This document shows positions 1 through 7,934 of a stretch of 10,661 bases of DNA, one piece after another. The DNA is from Alphaproteobacteria bacterium (lineage in GTDB: Bacteria; Pseudomonadota; Alphaproteobacteria; UBA6615). The notes under the pieces were generated by a model. It was not told the DNA's origin, did no database searches, and was given only the letters and a program-made list of their open reading frames with translations. Where the stretch lies: contig JABDJY010000349.1 in NCBI GenBank assembly GCA_013003285.1, positions 1-10,661 on the forward strand, given 5' to 3'. Position 1 is the stretch's first letter, and the number at the start of each line of letters is the position of its first letter. Made by a program: the position numbers and the translations under genes.

Positions 1-1528
1 TCTCGTCGGTCAGGCCCGCTTCGACCGATTGCTCGCGCAGAGCCCGCACATCGGCGAGCCCCATGCCATAGGCCGACAGAACGCCGGCCAGCGGATGGGC
101 CAGAACCCGGGTCATGCCCAGCGCGTCGGCGACCAGACAGGCGTGCTGGCCCGCCGCGCCGCCGAAACAGCACAAGGTATATTCAGTCACGTCATAGCCA
201 CGCTGCACCGATATTTTCTTGATCGCATTGGCCATGTTCTCGACCGCGATTTTCAAGAACCCCTCGGCCACTTCGACCGGCGTCCGGGTGTCGCCGGTGG
301 CGGCGTGGATGTCGGCGGTCAAGGTGGCAAACATTTCGCTCACCGCGGCGGCGTCCAGCGGCTGATCCTGATTGGGCCCAAACATGGCGGGGAAATAATC
401 GGCCTGCAGCTTGCCCAACATGACGTTGCAGTCGGTGACGGTCAGCGGGCCGGCCTTGCCATAGCTCGCCGGGCCGGGATCGGCGCCGGCGCTTTCCGGC
501 CCGACCCGATAGCGCGCCCCATCGAACTGGCAGATCGAGCCGCCCCCCGCCGCCACGGTGTGGATCTGCATCATCGGCGCGCGCATGCGCACCCCGGCGA
601 CCAGGGTCTCGAAGGCGCGCTCATACTCGCCGTCATAATGGGTGACGTCGGTCGAGGTGCCGCCCATGTCGAACCCGATGATCGCCTCGAACCCGGCCGC
701 GGCGCTGACCTCGACCGCGCCGACCACACCGCCGGCCGGTCCCGACAGGATGGCGTCCTTGCCCTGGAACCTATGGGCGTCGGTGAGGCCACCGTTGGAC
801 TGCATGAACATCAGCTTCACGCCGCCGAGTTCATCGGCCACCTGGTCCACATAGCGGCGCAGGATCGGCGACAAATAGGCATCGACGATGGTGGTGTCGC
901 CGCGCCCGACCAGTTTAATCAGCGGGCTCACCGCATGGCTCACCGAGACTTGGGTAAAGCCGATCTCGCGCGCCAGCTCGGCGCAGGCCCGCTCATGCTC
1001 GGGAAAACGGTAGGCGTGCATAAAGGCGATAGCGACGGCACGGATGCCACTATCATAAGCCGCCTGCAGACCGGCACGCGCACTCGCCCCGTCGAAGGGT
1101 GTCAGCACATCGCCATGGGCGCCGACCCGCTCATCGATTTCGACGACGCTTTCATAAAGCAGTTCGGGCAACACGATGTGCCGGTCGAACAAGCGCGGCC
1201 GGGCCTGATAGCCGATGCGCAAGGCGTCGCGAAAACCGCCGGTGATCGCCAGCAAGGTGCGGTCGCCTTTGCGTTCAAGCAACGCGTTGGTGGCGACGGT
1301 GGTGCCCATCTTCACCACAGCGATCTGGTCGGCCGGGATCGGCGCGCCGGGCGCCACGCCTAACACCTCGCGAATGCCCTGCACCGCGGCGTCGCGGTAA
1401 TGCTCGGGATTTTCCGAGAGCAGCTTGTGGGTCGCCAGCGAACCATCGGGCCGCCGTGCGACGATGTCGGTGAAGGTCCCGCCCCGGTCGATCCAGAACT
1501 GCCAAAGATCTGTACTGCTAACGTTCAT
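1..1528 (-). CDS. 5-oxoprolinase / hydantoinase A-type enzyme, N-terminal part (runs off the left edge)
   Basis: This is the first 509 codons of a minus-strand gene with no stop before the window edge. I translated it by hand from the reverse complement, starting at the ATG at 1528-1526. The N terminus (MNVSSTDLWQFWIDRGGTFTD, then ATHKLLSENPEHYRDAA) and later GFDMGGTSTDV (around residue 283) and FGGAAGQHACLVADALGM are typical of the ATP-dependent 5-oxoprolinase family, with a Hydant_A_N domain followed by a hydantoinase A domain. These cytoplasmic enzymes use ATP to open 5-oxo-L-proline to glutamate, or open related hydantoins. The exact N-terminal wording favours the long fused oxoprolinase (A and B halves in one chain) over a separate HyuA, but the B half lies outside the window. 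A weak GAAAG sits upstream of the ATG. The gene diverges from the djlA-like gene across 84 bp. The substrate is inferred from family resemblance only. Confidence 0.9.
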   Translation of the reverse strand, partial: MNVSSTDLWQFWIDRGGTFTDIVARRPDGSLATHKLLSENPEHYRDAAVQGIREVLGVAPGAPIPADQIAVVKMGTTVATNALLERKGDRTLLAITGGFRDALRIGYQARPRLFDRHIVLPELLYESVVEIDERVGAHGDVLTPFDGASARAGLQAAYDSGIRAVAIAFMHAYRFPEHERACAELAREIGFTQVSVSHAVSPLIKLVGRGDTTIVDAYLSPILRRYVDQVADELGGVKLMFMQSNGGLTDAHRFQGKDAILSGPAGGVVGAVEVSAAAGFEAIIGFDMGGTSTDVTHYDGEYERAFETLVAGVRMRAPMMQIHTVAAGGGSICQFDGARYRVGPESAGADPGPASYGKAGPLTVTDCNVMLGKLQADYFPAMFGPNQDQPLDAAAVSEMFATLTADIHAATGDTRTPVEVAEGFLKIAVENMANAIKKISVQRGYDVTEYTLCCFGGAAGQHACLVADALGMTRVLAHPLAGVLSAYGMGLADVRALREQSVEAGLTDE

Positions 1529-1612
1529 GATAACTTTCGGTCTAGAGCCAATACGAACTCACGAATCTCAACATCTGTTTCTTATCTTACGCGATTCCGC
1601 TAAACCATCCCC

Positions 1613-2344
1613 ATGAGCATATGGGGAAAGGTAGTTGGCGGCGCGGCGGGCTTCGCCCTGGGCGGTCCGTTGGGGGCGCTGCTGGGGGCTGTGGCCGGGC
1701 ATGTCTATGACGCCAGCAAGCGCCCCACGGCCGAAACCGGCGCCGACCCCACCAAGCAGATCGGCTTCACCATCGCCGTCATCGCCCTGGGCGCCAAGCT
1801 GGCCAAGGCAGATGGGGTGGTCACCGAAGACGAAATCCGCGCCTTCCGGCGGGTCTTCAAGGTGGCGCCGGAGGAAATGAAAAACGTCGCGCGGATCTTC
1901 AATCTGGCGCGCAAGAGCGTGGACGGGTATGAACCCTATGCGCGCCAGGTCGCCGGCATGTTCGCCGATAATCCGGTGGTGCTGGAAGAGCTGCTGGACT
2001 GCCTTTTCTACATCGCCCAGGCCGACGGCACGGTGACGGAAGAAGAAGCGGTCTATCTGCAGAACGTCGCGCGTATCTTCGGCTTCAGCGACGCGGACTT
2101 CGCCCGCGTGCGCGCCGAGCATATCGGCGCCGACGCCGCCGACCCCTACGCCGTGCTCGGCATCGACCACGGCATGGACGACGACGGCGTGAAATCGGCC
2201 TATCGCAAACTGGTGCGTGAGCACCATCCCGATACGCTGATCGCCCAAGGCATGCCGGAAGAATTCATCGAGGTAGCCAACGACAAGTTAGCGGCGATCA
2301 ACGCCGCCTACGACAAGGTCGCCGCGCAACGGGGCCTGAAGTAA
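1613..2344 (+). CDS. djlA: DjlA-like co-chaperone: TerB domain plus C-terminal J domain
   Basis: A 243-residue protein. Residues 4-29 are a glycine/alanine-rich hydrophobic stretch (GGAAGFALGGPLGALLGAVAG) that could insert in or associate with the membrane, like the N-terminal segment of DjlA. Residues about 53-172 are an all-helical TerB-like domain with two acidic repeats, AKADGVVTEDE and AQADGTVTEEE. Residues 177-243 are a J domain starting DPYAVLGI, with the HPD triad at H205-P206-D207 that stimulates the DnaK ATPase. The J domain is at the very C terminus, as in DjlA. The likely role is a DnaK co-chaperone at the inner membrane; its clients are unknown. The start is the ATG at 1613, with no clear Shine-Dalgarno sequence. 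The uup-like gene begins 12 bp after its stop, so the two are probably co-transcribed. Confidence 0.85.
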   Translation: MSIWGKVVGGAAGFALGGPLGALLGAVAGHVYDASKRPTAETGADPTKQIGFTIAVIALGAKLAKADGVVTEDEIRAFRRVFKVAPEEMKNVARIFNLARKSVDGYEPYARQVAGMFADNPVVLEELLDCLFYIAQADGTVTEEEAVYLQNVARIFGFSDADFARVRAEHIGADAADPYAVLGIDHGMDDDGVKSAYRKLVREHHPDTLIAQGMPEEFIEVANDKLAAINAAYDKVAAQRGLK

Positions 2345-2356
2345 CCGATTACGCCC

Positions 2357-4180
2357 ATGGCCGTTGATCCCCCCGTCATAACGTTGCGCGATCTCGTCGT
2401 TAGCTTCGGCGGCGACCCGTTATTCGAGGGCGCCGAACTGCAGCTGACGCCGGGCATGCGCGCCTGCCTTGTGGGGCGCAACGGCAGCGGCAAATCGACC
2501 ATCATGAAGATCATCGCGCGGCTAATCGAGCCCGATGCCGGCGAGCTCTATTTCGAGCCCGGCCTCACCATCGGCTATCTGCAACAGGACGTGCCATTAC
2601 CAGAGGGCGGCACGGTGGCCGAATTTGTCGCCACCGCCCGGCCCGAGGGCGCGCCGCGCCATGAGGTCGACGAGGTGCTGTCGCGGGTCGGCATCGATGG
2701 CGCGCAAGACGTGACCAGCCTGTCGGGCGGCGAGAGTCGGCGCGCCGCCCTGGCCCGCGCGCTGCTCGGCGACCCGGACGTGCTGCTGCTCGACGAGCCA
2801 ACCAACCATCTCGATCTGCCGACCAACCAGTGGCTTGAGCAGACGTTGATCACCGGTCGCAAGACCCTGTTGATCGTTAGCCATGACCGCGCCTTCCTGA
2901 AAAACGTGACCACCGACACGCTGTGGCTGCACCGGCGCAAACTTCGCCACAATCCCAAAGGCTATGGCGATTTCGAGAGGTGGAGCGAAGACATTGTCGA
3001 CGGCGAGATCAAGGCGGCGCGCAAGCTCGATCAAAAACTGCGCGCCGAGCACCATTGGCTGGTGCATGGTGTCACCGCGCGGCGCAAGCGCAATCAAGGC
3101 CGGTTGCGCAATCTCGAGGGCCTGCGCGAGCAACGCCGAATGCTGCTCACCGGCGAAGGCCTGGCCAAGGTCGAGGCCGAGGCGGGTCCGTTGAGCGGCC
3201 GCCTGGTGATCGAAGCGAAAAACCTGACCAAGGCGTTCGGCGAGCGCACCATCATCGGAGATTTCTCGACCCGCGTCCTGCGTGGCGACCGCATCGGCTT
3301 CATCGGTCCCAACGGGGCCGGCAAGACCACCTTGTTGAACCTGCTAATCGGCAAGCTGGCGCCCGATAGCGGCCGGATTCGCATCGGCAGCAATTTGTCC
3401 ATTGCCGTGTTTGACCAAACCCGCGCTACCTTGGTTCCTACCGACACCCTATGGCAGACCCTGGTTCCCGGTGGCGGCGACTCGCTCAATGTACGCGGGC
3501 GCCAACGTCATGTGGTGGCCTATTTGCGCGATTTTCTGTTCGACGACAAACAGGCCAACGCGCCGGTCTCGACGCTCTCGGGCGGCGAGCGCAACCGGCT
3601 GCTGCTGGCCAAAATTCTCGCCCAGCCGAGCAATCTTCTGGTTCTCGACGAACCCACCAACGATCTCGACGCCGACACGCTCGACGTGCTGCAGGAAATG
3701 CTCGACGAGTATGACGGTACGGTCCTGCTGGTCAGCCATGACCGCGAGTTCCTCGACCGGGTGGTCACCAGCACCATCGCCGTCGAGGGCGATGGACGGG
3801 TGGTCGAATATGCCGGTGGCTATTCCGACTATCTGCGCCAGCGCGGTACAACGCCACGATCCGCGCAAGCCCCATCGGCCAAACAGCGCGGCCCGTCGCC
3901 GGTCAAACAACGGCCCCGGGTCACCGAGGCCCGCAAGCTGTCCTATAAGGATCAGCGTGAATTAGATAATCTGCCCGATCGCATCGATGCGTTGGAAACC
4001 GCGAAGCAGGAATTGGAAACCACATTGGCCGATCCCAACCTCTACGCGAACGACGCGGACGCCTATAACGCGGCGGCGAAGAAACTGGAGGATGTGGCGG
4101 CGGAAATCGCCGCGTCGGAGGCCCGTTGGCTCGAACTGGAAGCCGCGCGCGAGGCGTTGGCCGCGGCGGCCGGTCCATGA
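2357..4180 (+). CDS. uup: ABC-F family ATPase, Uup type
   Basis: A 607-residue soluble protein with two ABC ATPase domains and no membrane segment, the ABC-F layout. Domain 1 has Walker A GRNGSGKST (residues 40-48), signature LSGGE (122-126) and Walker B VLLLDEPTNHLD (142-153). Domain 2 has Walker A GPNGAGKTT (317-325), signature LSGGE (407-411) and Walker B with DEPTNDLD (431-438). The domains are joined by an Arg/Lys-rich linker (about residues 215-265). The C-terminal 75 residues start KLSYKDQRELD and read as the charged coiled coil typical of Uup, which binds nucleic acid. ABC-F proteins act at the ribosome on stalled or early complexes; Uup has also been linked to replication and transposon precise excision. 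Both sites look catalytically intact. The stop codon overlaps the amidase start (ATGA at 4177-4180), so translation is probably coupled. Confidence 0.9.
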   Translation: MAVDPPVITLRDLVVSFGGDPLFEGAELQLTPGMRACLVGRNGSGKSTIMKIIARLIEPDAGELYFEPGLTIGYLQQDVPLPEGGTVAEFVATARPEGAPRHEVDEVLSRVGIDGAQDVTSLSGGESRRAALARALLGDPDVLLLDEPTNHLDLPTNQWLEQTLITGRKTLLIVSHDRAFLKNVTTDTLWLHRRKLRHNPKGYGDFERWSEDIVDGEIKAARKLDQKLRAEHHWLVHGVTARRKRNQGRLRNLEGLREQRRMLLTGEGLAKVEAEAGPLSGRLVIEAKNLTKAFGERTIIGDFSTRVLRGDRIGFIGPNGAGKTTLLNLLIGKLAPDSGRIRIGSNLSIAVFDQTRATLVPTDTLWQTLVPGGGDSLNVRGRQRHVVAYLRDFLFDDKQANAPVSTLSGGERNRLLLAKILAQPSNLLVLDEPTNDLDADTLDVLQEMLDEYDGTVLLVSHDREFLDRVVTSTIAVEGDGRVVEYAGGYSDYLRQRGTTPRSAQAPSAKQRGPSPVKQRPRVTEARKLSYKDQRELDNLPDRIDALETAKQELETTLADPNLYANDADAYNAAAKKLEDVAAEIAASEARWLELEAAREALAAAAGP

Positions 4181-4884
4181 CTATAACCGACCGTCCCTCG
4201 CCCAATCACGGCGAACGTCTGCCCGCAGGCGGCGATGCGGTGGTGATCGATATGCTGGTGATCCACTACACCGGCATGGTGCCCGACGCGAAGGCGCTCG
4301 ACTGGATGTGCAACCCCGCCTCGAGCGTCAGCGCCCATTACTTCATCGACGAGGCCGGCGCTATTTCGCGTCTAGTCCCGGAAGAGCGTCGCGCCTGGCA
4401 CGCCGGGGTCAGCGCCTGGTGCGGGGCCACCGACATTAATTCCCGCTCGATCGGCATCGAGTTGTCGAATCCGGGCCACGATTTTGGCTACCGCGATTTC
4501 CCGCAACGCCAGATCGACGCTTTGATTGCGCTCGCCAAGGACATCCTCGCCCGCCATCCGATCCCGCCGCGTAACGTGGTCGGCCATTCCGACATCGCGC
4601 CGGTGCGCAAGATCGACCCTGGTGAGCGCTTCCCCTGGCAGCAACTGGCCACGGCGGGGGTTGGCCTATGGCCCGATAAGGACCCCAAAGCCACAAGTGC
4701 CGACCTTTCCGAGATGTTGGCGCTCTATGGCTACGATGTGAGCAATAACCCGCTCTTTGACGTGGTTTCAGCGTTCCAGCGCCATTTTCGGCCCGCGCGG
4801 TTCGACGGTGTCGCCGACGACGAGACCTGCGCGCGGCTCGCTAACTTGCTCACCTTGGTTGCAGGCGGCGCAGCGATTTCCTAA
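4177..4884 (+). CDS. AmpD/AmiD-like N-acetylmuramoyl-L-alanine amidase with C-terminal peptidoglycan-binding-like domain
   Basis: A 235-residue zinc amidase (Amidase_2 fold) that cleaves the bond between N-acetylmuramic acid, or its anhydro form, and L-alanine of the stem peptide. Visible catalytic residues match the AmpD pattern: zinc ligands H30 (VIHYTG), H137 (VVGHSD) and D147 (RKIDPG), with E95 (IGIELSNPG) and K145 as the catalytic pair. Residues about 174-230 (ADLSEMLALYGYD, then VSAFQRHFRP and DGVADDETCARL) look like a PG_binding_1 domain, the arrangement seen in AmiD. Unlike AmiD there is no signal peptide or lipobox, so it is predicted cytosolic, as AmpD is in muropeptide recycling. 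The start at 4177 was chosen because it gives a 4-bp ATGA overlap with the upstream gene. An in-frame ATG at 4126 would add 17 Arg/Gly-rich residues and overlap that gene by 55 bp. rnpB follows after 9 bp. Confidence 0.9.
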   Translation: MTITDRPSPNHGERLPAGGDAVVIDMLVIHYTGMVPDAKALDWMCNPASSVSAHYFIDEAGAISRLVPEERRAWHAGVSAWCGATDINSRSIGIELSNPGHDFGYRDFPQRQIDALIALAKDILARHPIPPRNVVGHSDIAPVRKIDPGERFPWQQLATAGVGLWPDKDPKATSADLSEMLALYGYDVSNNPLFDVVSAFQRHFRPARFDGVADDETCARLANLLTLVAGGAAIS

Positions 4885-4893
4885 ATAGATCAA
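4859..4893 (+). promoter_or_regulatory. Candidate rnpB promoter inside the end of the amidase gene
   Basis: TTGCAG at 4859-4864 and TAAATA at 4882-4887 are 17 bp apart, and the expected start site, 7 bp downstream, coincides with the 5' end of RNase P RNA at 4894. Each hexamer matches its consensus at only 3 of 6 positions, so the call rests mainly on geometry and on the lack of other room: the amidase stop codon is at 4882-4884. The RNA could instead be processed from the upstream transcript. Confidence 0.3.
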
Positions 4894-5290
<397 letters not shown>

Positions 5291-5294
5291 TTCT

Positions 5295-5323
5295 TTGACT
5301 CCGAGTCCCCACGTCGCTTGTAG
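5295..5323 (+). promoter_or_regulatory. Candidate promoter for the hydroxylase-GH3-epimerase operon
   Basis: TTGACT at 5295-5300 matches the -35 consensus at 5 of 6 positions and directly follows the rnpB T-run. A -10 at 17 bp spacing would be TTGTAG (5318-5323), a poor match. The same TTGACT hexamer occurs ahead of mraZ. The perfect 10-bp palindrome CGAGCGCTCG (5330-5339) lies between this site and the ATG at 5343, where a ribosome binding site would be expected. Read-through from rnpB cannot be excluded. Confidence 0.25.
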
Positions 5324-5342
5324 CGGTCACGAGCGCTCGGGC

Positions 5343-6239
5343 ATGAATCACACTATGGGTGACACTTTCGTTAGCCAAGCCGTGCGAGTGGTTTCCTACC
5401 CTGGCATCATGGTGGGCGGCCTCGTGCTGTTGGTCTTGCTGGAGCGGGCCGGCGTGCCGTTGACCTTGAGCTCCTATCTGCCAGTCGCCGCCGCCGCCGG
5501 GCTGATCACCCTGCACGAGATCGCGCTGCCCCATCGCGCCGCGTGGAAGCCGGGCCGCACCGAGATCGCCAACGACGCCACGTTCCTGGTTGCCGTCCAA
5601 ATCCTTGTGCCGTTTCTGCTGTCCCTGATCGCGGCGCTGTGGCTGGCGAACCGCGCACAATCCAGCGGCTGGACGCTAACCACGCTATGGCCGCGCGATC
5701 TGCCGGTCGTAATCCAAGCCCTGTTGATGCTGCTCGGCGCCGATTTCCTTCGCTATTGGATGCACCGGGCCTTTCACCGTTTTACCCCCCTGTGGCGCCT
5801 CCACGCGGTGCACCATTCGCCGCACCGGCTGTACTGGCTCAATGTGGGACGCTTCCATCCGCTGGAAAAGGCGATCCAGTTCCTGGCCGATGCCCTGCCC
5901 TTCATCCTGCTGGGTGTCTCCGAGCCGGTCCTCGCGGTCTACTTCGTCTTCTTCGCCATCAATGGCTTCTTCCAACATTCCAACTGCTCGGTTCGGCTGG
6001 GCCCGCTGAATTACGTCGTCAGCGGCCCCGAACTGCACCGCTGGCACCATTCCCAGCTACCAACGGAGTCCGACACCAATTTCGGTAATAATCTGATCGT
6101 CTGGGATCTGATATTCGGCACCCGGTTTTTGCCGGCCGACCGCAAAGTGGAGACCCTGGGACTGCAGAACCGAGGCTATCCGCAACAATTTCTTGCGCAA
6201 ATGAAGTCGCCCTTTTCAGTCGATCCCGGGGCGGGCTGA
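5343..6239 (+). CDS. Membrane di-iron hydroxylase, sterol desaturase / fatty acid hydroxylase superfamily
   Basis: A 298-residue integral membrane protein. Hydrophobic segments lie near residues 14-35, 40-58, 78-100, 118-137 and 178-203. The histidine clusters that bind two irons are present and in order: H141xxxH145 (MHRAFH), H154xxH157H158 (LHAVHH), extra histidines H172 (RFHPLE) and H212 (FQHSN), and H232xxH235H236 (ELHRWHH). Superfamily members use O2 and reductant to hydroxylate or desaturate lipids such as fatty acyl chains, sterols, carotenoids or ether lipids. The substrate cannot be read from sequence. The start at 5343 was chosen because it lies beyond rnpB; the same frame is open back to 5217, but that would put 42 codons across the RNase P RNA. 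An ATG at 5355 is also possible. There is no strong ribosome binding site. It is the first gene of a run with the GH3 gene 6 bp downstream. Confidence 0.88.
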   Translation: MNHTMGDTFVSQAVRVVSYPGIMVGGLVLLVLLERAGVPLTLSSYLPVAAAAGLITLHEIALPHRAAWKPGRTEIANDATFLVAVQILVPFLLSLIAALWLANRAQSSGWTLTTLWPRDLPVVIQALLMLLGADFLRYWMHRAFHRFTPLWRLHAVHHSPHRLYWLNVGRFHPLEKAIQFLADALPFILLGVSEPVLAVYFVFFAINGFFQHSNCSVRLGPLNYVVSGPELHRWHHSQLPTESDTNFGNNLIVWDLIFGTRFLPADRKVETLGLQNRGYPQQFLAQMKSPFSVDPGAG

Positions 6240-6245
6240 GCGGCG

Positions 6246-7934
6246 ATGGCCTCCCTCAATGACACACTTGCAAACTGGTCCTTGAGCGGTGCATTTGCCC
6301 GCACCCGGCTGGGACCCTGGCGGCAATTTCTCAAAGCCGCCGCGACGCCTCGATCGGCCCAGGAAGAGGCTCTGGGGCGCATTCTTCAAGCCAATGCGAA
6401 TACCGAGTTCGGCCGCGCCCACGGATTTTCCGAGATCACAGGTATCGACGACTACCGCCGCGCGGTGCCGGTGCAGAATTTCGATAGCCTGCAATCCCAT
6501 GTTACGGCCCAGGATACCACCGGCACGCAATCGCTCACCGCCGCGCCGCCGGTTTTCTATCAACGGACCAGCGGCACCCTGGGCACGCCAAAAGATGTGC
6601 CGATCACTCAGGCCGGAATCGAGCGCATTCGCGGCTATCAGCGCCTTGCCGCCTACGCGCAGCATGCCGGCGCGCGTCTTTTCGCCGGCAAGGTGGTCGG
6701 TATCGGCAGTCCGGCCATCGAAGGGCATACGCAGGGCGGCGCGCCCTACGGCTCGGCGACCGGACTTATCTATCAAAGCCAGCCGGCCGTCGTTCGGGCG
6801 AAATTCGTGCTGCCGCCAGAGGTCTTCGACATCGCGGACTATGATGCGCGCTACTACACCATCGCCGCGCTGGGGCTGGCCGAACCTCGTGTCAGTGGGC
6901 TCGCCACCGCCAATCCCTTGACCCTGGTTAAGCTGCTCGAGGTGATCAACGCCAACGCCGAATCACTACTGCGCGATGTAAGCCAGGGACGCCTCGCCGT
7001 GATCGACGCGCTTTCCACACAACAGCTGGAAGCTGTCACCGACGCGCTCGAACCAGCGCCGGAACGCGCCCGAGCGCTTGCGGCGGTTTTAGACCGCGAC
7101 GGGCGCCTCACTTACGAGGATATTTGGCCGCATCTGGCAGGCGTCGTCACCTGGATGGGTGGCAGTTGCGCAGTTCCCCTGACAGGGCTGCGCCCACAGC
7201 TACCGGCGACGACCAAGATCATCGAGGCAGGTTATATGTCGAGCGAGTTTCGCGGCACCATCAATGTGGATGTGACCCGCAATCTCTGCCTACCGACATT
7301 GACCGATCAATATTTCGAGTTCGTCCAACGCGATGCGCACGAACGTGGCGAGGATAATTTTCTGGCCTTGGACCAGCTCGAAGTCGGCGAATTTTACTAT
7401 CCCATCGTCACCACACCAGACGGGCTATACCGCTACGACATCAACGACATCATCACGGTCACCGGCGCGGTCGGCGCCACACCGACATTGGCTTTCGTAC
7501 AGAAGGGCAAGGGCGTCACCAGCATAACCGGCGAGAAAGTGACCGAAGCGCAGCTATTGAAAGCGGTCCAACATGCCGCTGTGGAATTCGCGCTCGCGGC
7601 GACCTTCTTCGTTGCCGTGGCCGATGAGGCACGCGGCGGCTATGTGCTGCATCTTGAGGCCGGCGGCGACAACCCGCCCCCCACTGCGGTCATCGCAGCC
7701 GCCATCGACACAAATCTGCGCAATCTCAATATCGAGTATGGCGTCAAGCAGGCCAGCGGACGACTAGCCCCACTACAGGTCCAATGGCTGCGCACAGGCA
7801 CCGGCGACGCCTACCGCCGCCACTGCGTTGCCAACGGTCAGCGCGAAGCCCAGTTCAAACTCCGCCACCTGCAATATGCCCACGAAGTCTCGTTCGACTT
7901 TGCTAGTCACGCCGCCGAAAGCGAGCCGGCATGA
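6246..7934 (+). CDS. GH3 family acyl-adenylate-forming amide synthetase
   Basis: A 562-residue soluble enzyme of the GH3 (auxin-responsive promoter) family within the ANL adenylating superfamily. Plant GH3 enzymes activate a carboxylic acid with ATP as an acyl-AMP and transfer it to an amino acid. Motifs seen: the phosphate-binding loop YQRTSGTLGTPKDVP (residues 105-119), YMSSEFRG (330-337), YRYDINDI (395-402, the YRYxxxD nucleotide motif) and KGKGVTSITGEK (420-431, the hinge before the smaller C-terminal domain). The N-terminal pattern EFGRAHGF is also typical. Length is normal for the family (about 550-600) and nothing appears missing. The acid and the amine acceptor are unknown; bacterial homologues are poorly characterised. 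The start at 6246 is 6 bp after the hydroxylase stop, and the stop overlaps the epimerase start (ATGA at 7931-7934), implying co-expression and a shared pathway. Confidence 0.9.
   Translation: MASLNDTLANWSLSGAFARTRLGPWRQFLKAAATPRSAQEEALGRILQANANTEFGRAHGFSEITGIDDYRRAVPVQNFDSLQSHVTAQDTTGTQSLTAAPPVFYQRTSGTLGTPKDVPITQAGIERIRGYQRLAAYAQHAGARLFAGKVVGIGSPAIEGHTQGGAPYGSATGLIYQSQPAVVRAKFVLPPEVFDIADYDARYYTIAALGLAEPRVSGLATANPLTLVKLLEVINANAESLLRDVSQGRLAVIDALSTQQLEAVTDALEPAPERARALAAVLDRDGRLTYEDIWPHLAGVVTWMGGSCAVPLTGLRPQLPATTKIIEAGYMSSEFRGTINVDVTRNLCLPTLTDQYFEFVQRDAHERGEDNFLALDQLEVGEFYYPIVTTPDGLYRYDINDIITVTGAVGATPTLAFVQKGKGVTSITGEKVTEAQLLKAVQHAAVEFALAATFFVAVADEARGGYVLHLEAGGDNPPPTAVIAAAIDTNLRNLNIEYGVKQASGRLAPLQVQWLRTGTGDAYRRHCVANGQREAQFKLRHLQYAHEVSFDFASHAAESEPA

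Noticed and set aside
29..1363. Long plus-strand open frame of 444 codons
   Set aside because: It is antisense to the 5-oxoprolinase gene, whose minus-strand translation shows clear family motifs. The plus-strand product is His/Gly/Arg-rich with no recognisable domain, as expected for the complement of GC-rich coding DNA.
1529..1612. Divergent promoters between the oxoprolinase and DjlA-like genes
   Set aside because: The 84-bp gap must hold at least one promoter, but I found no hexamer pair with acceptable spacing on either strand (for example TTGAGA on the minus strand has no good -10).
1568..2248. 226-codon minus-strand open frame
   Set aside because: It is antisense to the DjlA-like gene, whose TerB and HPD-bearing J domain are unmistakable.
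4126..4176. Earlier in-frame ATG for the amidase
   Set aside because: It adds an Arg/Gly-rich stretch encoded inside the ABC-F coiled-coil region; the ATGA overlap start at 4177 is the usual coupled arrangement.
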